Source: an uncultured Collinsella sp.
GTDB taxonomy: Bacteria > Actinomycetota > Coriobacteriia > Coriobacteriales > Coriobacteriaceae
Assembly (NCBI GenBank): GCA_900550815.1
Contig: URTW01000069.1
Span: forward strand, 1 to 9,860
Direction: 5' to 3'
Length of the DNA stretch: 9,860 bases
Below the pieces are notes generated by a model. That model did no database searches, was not told the DNA's origin, and saw nothing but the letters and a program-made list of their open reading frames with translations. The position numbers and the translations under genes are program-made. Shown here piece after piece: positions 5,953 to 9,860 of this stretch (position 1 is its first letter; the number at the start of each line of letters is the position of its first letter).

Positions 5953-6756
5953 GTGGAAATTTTTGAAAAGCTGCCTGATGAGATTAATCATCTGGTCAGC
6001 GAGTTCAGCTCCACCCCTGTCGTGGGCGATCTGAGCTGCGGCATCACGCAGTACTCGTTTTGGCTGATCGTCTCCACGATCGTGCTCCTGATCGTCCTGG
6101 CCGTGTTCAAGAAGAAGCAGACCCTGGTTCCCAAGGGCTTCTTCGTCAACGGTTTCGAGTACATCATCGAGTACGTCGAGAACGATATCGGCAAGGGCGT
6201 CGTGGGTGAGAACTGGAAGAAGCACTTCCCGTTCCTGTGCTCGCTTTTCCTGTTCATCCTGATCAATAACATGATCGGCCTGATCCCGGGAATGAAGCCC
6301 GGCACCGGCGCAATCGGCTCCACCGCCGCGCTCGCCATCTTCGCCTTTGTGTACTTCATCTACTACGGATGCAAGGCTCACGGCGTGATCGGCTACATCA
6401 AGAGCCTCGCCCCGCAGGGCGTGAGCTTCCCGATGAACGTGCTTGTGTGGGTCGTCGAGCTTTTCTCGACCTTCCTGCGCCTCATCACGCTCGCCGTCCG
6501 TCTGTTCTGCAACATGTTCGCAGGACACGTGGTCATGGGCTCGTTCGCCATTATGGCGAGCATGTTCATGCAGCCGCTGCTTCAGCAGGTTTCCGCGGCC
6601 CACGCCGTCGGCGCCCTGCCTTCGCTTGCCTGGCTTGCCATCCTCATCCTGATCTATGCGATCGAGCTTGTGGTCGGCGCCATCCAGGCTTACGTCTTTA
6701 CGGTTCTTACCGCCGTGTATGTCTCCGAGGCAGAGGAGGTCGCGGAGGAGGAGTAG
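5953..6756 (+). CDS. atpB: F0 ATP synthase subunit a
   Basis: Subunit a forms the two proton half-channels against the c-ring in the membrane. The 267-residue protein has multiple hydrophobic segments starting with SFWLIVSTIVLLIVLAVF. The essential arginine is R183 in LAVRLFCNMFAGH, corresponding to E. coli Arg210, with N187 also kept. The residue between Phe and Asn, often Gly in this motif, is Cys186. The last helix contains the conserved ELVVGAIQAYVFTVLTAVY. The tail is acidic (SEAEEVAEEE). GTG 5953 is used as start, with AAAGG (5942-5946) six bases upstream, only three bases after the preceding stop. The order a-c-b-delta-alpha that follows is canonical. Confidence 0.96.
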   Translation: MEIFEKLPDEINHLVSEFSSTPVVGDLSCGITQYSFWLIVSTIVLLIVLAVFKKKQTLVPKGFFVNGFEYIIEYVENDIGKGVVGENWKKHFPFLCSLFLFILINNMIGLIPGMKPGTGAIGSTAALAIFAFVYFIYYGCKAHGVIGYIKSLAPQGVSFPMNVLVWVVELFSTFLRLITLAVRLFCNMFAGHVVMGSFAIMASMFMQPLLQQVSAAHAVGALPSLAWLAILILIYAIELVVGAIQAYVFTVLTAVYVSEAEEVAEEE

Positions 6757-6880
6757 TCTTCCGTTCGCGCCTTAAAGGTAAGGCAATTCGTTAAACCGCC
6801 GGTGCCCGTACCCATGGAGTCCGGCAGTTATAAAAAGGTTATCCTGCGTGAAATAAGACACGCACGACAAAGGAGGAATC
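6757..6880 (+). promoter_or_regulatory. Structured spacer between atpB and atpE
   Basis: This 124-base gap is by far the longest in the operon. It holds GCCTT/AAGGC (6769-6773 with 6780-6784), GCCGG/CCGGC (6798-6802 with 6821-6825) and TGCGTG/CACGCA (6845-6850 with 6859-6864), the last ending five bases before the AAAGGAGG (6869-6876) of atpE. None is followed by a T-run. A leader that raises atpE translation or stabilises its mRNA would fit the need for many c copies per complex. No clear promoter was found. Confidence 0.4.
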
Positions 6881-7075
6881 GTGGGAGTTATCGGTTACGG
6901 TCTCGGTGTTATCGGCGCTGGTCTTGCTATCGGCCTGTCTGCTCTGGGTGCTACGGGTGCTATGGCCCGTCAGCCTGAGGTCCAGGGCCGCGTGTTCACC
7001 GTCTTCATCATGGGCTCCGCCTTCGGCGAGGCTCTGGCTCTGATCGGCTTCGTTGTCGCGCTGATCGTTAAATAG
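6881..7075 (+). CDS. atpE: F0 ATP synthase subunit c, short form
   Basis: Subunit c is a two-helix hairpin forming the rotating proton-binding ring. Helix 1 is Gly-rich (residues ~2-28), the polar loop is A29-R-Q-P-E33, and helix 2 carries the ion-binding E50 in FGEALALIGFVVALIV. The distance from the loop Pro to Glu (18 residues) equals that in E. coli. The residues after Glu are Ala-Leu rather than Ser/Thr, and helix 1 lacks the Gln of sodium-binding rings, so proton coupling is inferred. At 64 residues it is shorter than the usual 70-80; the shortage is at the N-terminus. GTG 6881 is forced: an in-frame TAA lies at 6854-6856 and no start codon intervenes. AAAGGAGG lies four bases upstream, a very strong site. 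Confidence 0.94.
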   Translation: MGVIGYGLGVIGAGLAIGLSALGATGAMARQPEVQGRVFTVFIMGSAFGEALALIGFVVALIVK

Positions 7076-7090
7076 CACGGAGCGTCAAGT

Positions 7091-7693
7091 ATGAATCTTT
7101 CATCCCAGAAGAGCGCGATCGCACTCTCCGCGTCCGCGGCCGCGCTGCTCATGCCGGTTTCCGCGTTCGCTGAGGACGGCGCTGCCGGTGCGGACATCCT
7201 CATCCCTAAGATGGCGGAGTTCATCCCGGCGCTTATCGCCTTCCTGATTATCTGGATCGTGCTGGCCAAGGTCGCCCTGCCGGGCATCATGAAAACCATG
7301 GAGGAGCGCGGCAAGAAGATCGAGGAGAGCCTCGACGAGGCCGAGAAGACCAAGCAGGAGGCTATCGCCAAGCGCGCTGAGTCCGACTCGATCGTCACCG
7401 ACGCCCGTCGTCAGGCTGCCGACATCGTTCTCGAGGCCCGTAAGGACGCCGAGTCCGAGCGCGCCCGCATCATCGAGGCTGCTCACAAGGAGGCCGAGGA
7501 GATCATCGCCAAGGCCCATACGACCGTCGAGGACGAGCGCAAGTCCATCTACGCCGGTGCCGCGAGCTCCATCGCCGACCTGTCCGTTGCCGTCGCCACC
7601 AAGATCGTGGGCGAGGCACTCGAGGACGATGCCGAGCAGAAGAAGCTCATCGAGCGCTACATCCAGGAAGCAGGTAGCCTGAATGCCGACTAG
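7091..7693 (+). CDS. atpF: F0 ATP synthase subunit b with signal-peptide-like N-terminus
   Basis: Subunit b is the peripheral stalk linking the membrane sector to F1. Residues 1-27 look like a cleavable signal peptide: a Lys at 7, a hydrophobic Ala/Leu core, and A25-F-A27 before EDG. After it comes the true membrane helix (about 43-63, FIPALIAFLIIWIVLAKVALP), then the long charged coiled coil from ~70 to 160 (EERGKKIEESLDEAEK...), and a delta-binding end. The 200-residue length exceeds the usual 155-175 by about the size of the extra segment. ATG 7091 has GGAG (7079-7082) eight bases upstream and lies 15 bases after atpE. The gene overlaps atpH by 11 bases. Cleavage would leave the N-terminus outside, agreeing with the known topology of b. 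Confidence 0.94.
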   Translation: MNLSSQKSAIALSASAAALLMPVSAFAEDGAAGADILIPKMAEFIPALIAFLIIWIVLAKVALPGIMKTMEERGKKIEESLDEAEKTKQEAIAKRAESDSIVTDARRQAADIVLEARKDAESERARIIEAAHKEAEEIIAKAHTTVEDERKSIYAGAASSIADLSVAVATKIVGEALEDDAEQKKLIERYIQEAGSLNAD

Positions 7694-8159
7694 CCGCTAT
7701 CAGGACAAGGTGCTCGAGACCTACGCGCGCTCCCTTCTGGAAGCCGCTAAGGCCGAGAACCATGTGTTCGAGGACCTCGAGATGATCGAGCGTCTGGCTA
7801 GCGCCAGCCCCGAGATCATCGCCGTGCTCGACACCATGTCCAAGCGCGACCAGCTCGACCTTCTTCCCAAGGTGGCAGCTGCCTTTAAGTATGTTGCCGA
7901 GGAAGACGAGGATGTAGTGGGCGTGACCGTCACCACGGCGATCCCGCTCGACGACGAGCTGCGTCAAACCATCACTAAGAAATGCGAGCAGGACTTCGGC
8001 CGCAAGGTATTCCTTATCGAGCAGGTCGACCCGTCTATCGTGGGCGGCCTGGTGCTCGAGGCCCGCGGCGAGCGTCGTGACATTTCCGTCAAGACGCAGC
8101 TGCGCATCGCGCAGGAGACCCTCGCAAACTCTGCTAATTCGTACGGAGGTGAAGCCTAA
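7683..8159 (+). CDS. atpH: F1 ATP synthase subunit delta
   Basis: Delta joins the top of the alpha3beta3 head to the b stalk. This 158-residue form is about 20 residues shorter than the usual ~178. The N-terminal helical domain ([15 protein letters not shown]...) contacts alpha, and the C-terminal hallmark is [12 protein letters not shown] near residues 118-129 followed by [13 protein letters not shown] 7683 lies inside the end of atpF (11-base overlap), and the TAA shares its last base with the atpA ATG, so translation of b, delta and alpha is coupled. Confidence 0.94.
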   Translation: MPTSRYQDKVLETYARSLLEAAKAENHVFEDLEMIERLASASPEIIAVLDTMSKRDQLDLLPKVAAAFKYVAEEDEDVVGVTVTTAIPLDDELRQTITKKCEQDFGRKVFLIEQVDPSIVGGLVLEARGERRDISVKTQLRIAQETLANSANSYGGEA

Positions 8160-9748
8160 TGTCCGAAACCCTCAATGCCCAGGATATCGCCAAGAAACTG
8201 CAGGAGCAGCTCACGCGCCTCTCCGCGACGGTCGATACGCATGAGGTTTCAACGGTCGACGAGGTAGGCGACGGCATCGCGCGCGTCTCCGGCCTCAAGA
8301 GCGCCATGGCAGGCGAGCTTCTGGAGTTCAAGAGCTCCGATACCGGTGAGACCGTCTTCGGCCTTGCCCAGAACCTTGACCGTGACGAGGTCGGCGCCGT
8401 TCTGTTCGGTGCCGTCGACTCCATCAAGGAAGGCGACGAGGGCCGCACCACTGGCCGCATTATGGATATCCCCGTGAGCCGTGCCATGCTCGGCCGCGTC
8501 GTCAATCCGCTCGGCCAGCCCATCGACGGCCTGGGCGACATCGTCGCCACGCACCGTCGCCCCATCGAGTTCAAGGCTCCCGGCGTCATCGATCGTACCC
8601 CGGTGTGCGAGCCGGTTCAGACCGGTCTGCTCGCTATCGACTCCATGGTGCCTATTGGCCGCGGTCAGCGTGAGCTCATCATCGGCGACCGTAAGACCGG
8701 TAAGACCGCTATTGCCATCGACGCTATCCTCAATCCGCGCGGCAAGGGTATGGTCTGCATCTATGTCGCTATCGGCCAGAAGGCCTCCACGGTTGCCAAC
8801 ATCCGCGAGACCCTCGCTCAGCACGGTGCGCTCGACTACACCATCATCGTTTCGGCCACCGCTGCCGATTCCGCCCCTATGCAGTACATCGCGCCTATGG
8901 CCGGTGCCGCTATTGGCGAGTTCTTCATGTACAACGGCGAGGACGGCAAGCCCGCCAGCGAGACCAACCCCGGCGGCCACGTGCTCGTCATCTACGACGA
9001 CCTGTCCAAGCAGGCTGTGGCCTACCGTCAGATGTCGCTGACGCTGCATCGTCCGCCCGGACGCGAGGCCTATCCTGGCGACATCTTCTACCTGCACTCT
9101 CGTCTGCTCGAGCGTGCCGTCAAGATGTCCAAGAAGAACGGTTACGGCTCCATGACGGCTCTGCCGATCATCGAGACCCAGGACGGTGACGTCTCGGCCT
9201 ACATTCCGACCAACGTCATTTCCATCACGGACGGCCAGATATTCCTGGAAACAGAACTTTTCCATTCGGGGGGTATGCCGGCTGTAAACCCGGGTATTTC
9301 CGTATCCCGAGTTGGCGGAAACGCGCAGATAAAAGCAATGAAAAAGGTTGCCGGAACTCTGAAGCTGATCTATTCTCAGTATCGTGAGCTGCAAAGCTTT
9401 GCTCAGTTTGGCTCTGATCTGGATGCGGATACAAAGGCTCGTCTGGAGCAGGGAGCACGTATTGTAGAAGTTTTGAAGCAGGATCAGAACGAGCCGGTTC
9501 CTGTAGAGAAGCAGGTAGCGATTCTGTATGCGGTAATCAACGGAGTCCTTACAGACATAAAAACCGAAGATGTGCGTCAGTATGAGAAAAAGCTGTACAG
9601 TTTCCTGGATTCGGATGCTGACGGAGCAGCGGCAATGCAGGAGATCCGCAGCACAGGAAAGCTGGAAAAAGAAACAGAAGAAAAATTAAAAAAAGCTCTG
9701 GAAAACTTCACAGGAGATTTTCTGGAAACGGAAGCTGCAAAACAGTAA
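8159..9748 (+). CDS. atpA: F1 ATP synthase subunit alpha, mosaic of two compositions
   Basis: Alpha carries the non-catalytic nucleotide sites of F1. The 529-residue protein is full length: N-terminal helix and beta barrel (~1-100), the nucleotide-binding domain with P-loop G176-D-R-K-T-G-K-T183, the YDDLSKQ segment, the SITDGQI strand, the arginine finger R384 in ISVSRVGG, and the C-terminal helical domain. GGAGGTGA (8145-8152) lies six bases upstream. Composition changes sharply at about 9239: upstream Lys codons are 14 AAG to 1 AAA with no ATA codons, downstream about 9 AAA to 7 AAG with three ATA. Residues ~361-529 read like a Firmicute (Lachnospiraceae-type) alpha subunit. The reading frame is intact across the switch. 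It is either a recombinant gene or a mis-joined assembly. Confidence 0.93.
   Translation: MSETLNAQDIAKKLQEQLTRLSATVDTHEVSTVDEVGDGIARVSGLKSAMAGELLEFKSSDTGETVFGLAQNLDRDEVGAVLFGAVDSIKEGDEGRTTGRIMDIPVSRAMLGRVVNPLGQPIDGLGDIVATHRRPIEFKAPGVIDRTPVCEPVQTGLLAIDSMVPIGRGQRELIIGDRKTGKTAIAIDAILNPRGKGMVCIYVAIGQKASTVANIRETLAQHGALDYTIIVSATAADSAPMQYIAPMAGAAIGEFFMYNGEDGKPASETNPGGHVLVIYDDLSKQAVAYRQMSLTLHRPPGREAYPGDIFYLHSRLLERAVKMSKKNGYGSMTALPIIETQDGDVSAYIPTNVISITDGQIFLETELFHSGGMPAVNPGISVSRVGGNAQIKAMKKVAGTLKLIYSQYRELQSFAQFGSDLDADTKARLEQGARIVEVLKQDQNEPVPVEKQVAILYAVINGVLTDIKTEDVRQYEKKLYSFLDSDADGAAAMQEIRSTGKLEKETEEKLKKALENFTGDFLETEAAKQ
9231..9245. other. Composition junction inside atpA
   Basis: Left of this point codons end mostly in C or G; right of it A- and T-ending codons take over at once, from ATA at 9239-9241. 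The junction falls in the strongly conserved ITDGQIF segment, where two unrelated species would share enough bases (around GACGGCCAGAT) for recombination or for an assembler to join reads. No repeat, insertion sequence or frameshift marks it. Confidence 0.75.
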
Positions 9749-9760
9749 GGAGGAGACAGT

Positions 9761-9860
9761 ATGGCTGCAAACATGAAAGCGGTAAAGCTGCGTATCAAGA
9801 GTGTACAGAGTACCATGCAGATTACCAAGGCCATGGAACAAGTAGCATCCTCCAAGCTGC
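9761..9860 (+). CDS. atpG: F1 ATP synthase subunit gamma, 5' part only
   Basis: Gamma is the central rotor shaft of F1. Only the first 33 codons lie in the window, running off the right edge. The translation has the conserved gamma start: K-x-R-I-K-S-V-Q-S-T-M-Q-I-T-K-A-M (residues ~9-25) then VASSKL. ATG 9761 follows AAGGAGGAG (9747-9755) that begins in the atpA stop codon; the gap from atpA is 12 bases. Its composition and wording (MAANMKAVKLRIKS) match the foreign 3' part of atpA, not the high-GC genes upstream. Confidence 0.93.
   Translation, partial: MAANMKAVKLRIKSVQSTMQITKAMEQVASSKL

Noticed and set aside
9268..9273. Run of six G in atpA as a possible frameshift site
   Set aside because: The frame is correct on both sides and the protein ([11 protein letters not shown]) aligns with alpha subunits.
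8249..9394. 381-codon open frame on the - strand inside atpA
   Set aside because: It is an antisense shadow of a strongly conserved gene, with no start signal or motif.

Overview
This is a high-GC window of actinobacterial character. Codon use, the protein sequences and the gene neighbourhood look most like a Coriobacteriia gut anaerobe such as Collinsella. That assignment comes from recognition, not from a database search. All genes are on the + strand. The last ~620 bases (from about 9239) look like a different genome, probably a Lachnospiraceae-type Firmicute, with the switch falling inside atpA.

Left part (1-3030), translation fidelity plus an inserted toxin-antitoxin pair: prmC (release-factor glutamine methyltransferase, with a ~130-residue Ala/Glu-rich insert and a catalytic NPPY motif that reads IPPY), a HigBA-type module with its own promoter and a palindrome over the -10 box, then sua5/tsaC (threonylcarbamoyl-AMP synthase, with its own ~33-residue insert). 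prmC and sua5 are old neighbours; the toxin-antitoxin pair sits between them.

Middle (3044-5637), salvage and glycerol: a glycerol kinase (glpK) with intact glycerol-binding motifs but altered phosphate-loop residues, then upp (uracil phosphoribosyltransferase) behind a leader with two hairpins. The upp-atp gap carries a strong GC hairpin (likely transcription end), a second larger inverted repeat, and a clear sigma70-type promoter.

Right part (5638-9860), F1Fo ATP synthase operon: a small three-helix membrane protein in the atpI position, then atpB, atpE, atpF, atpH, atpA and the first 33 codons of atpG. Subunit b carries a signal-peptide-like N-terminus and subunit c is only 64 residues. 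The proton-binding Glu of c, the essential Arg of a, and the alpha-subunit P-loop and arginine finger are all present. The order prmC-sua5-upp-atp echoes the Bacillus subtilis prfA-prmC-...-ywlC-...-upp-atp region, so glpK and the toxin-antitoxin genes look like lineage-specific content in an ancient neighbourhood.

I see no wholly new system. The items most worth a second look are the mosaic atpA, the two oddities in prmC, the altered GlpK phosphate loop, the signal peptide on AtpF and the structured leaders. No tRNA, rRNA, CRISPR array or insertion sequence was seen.
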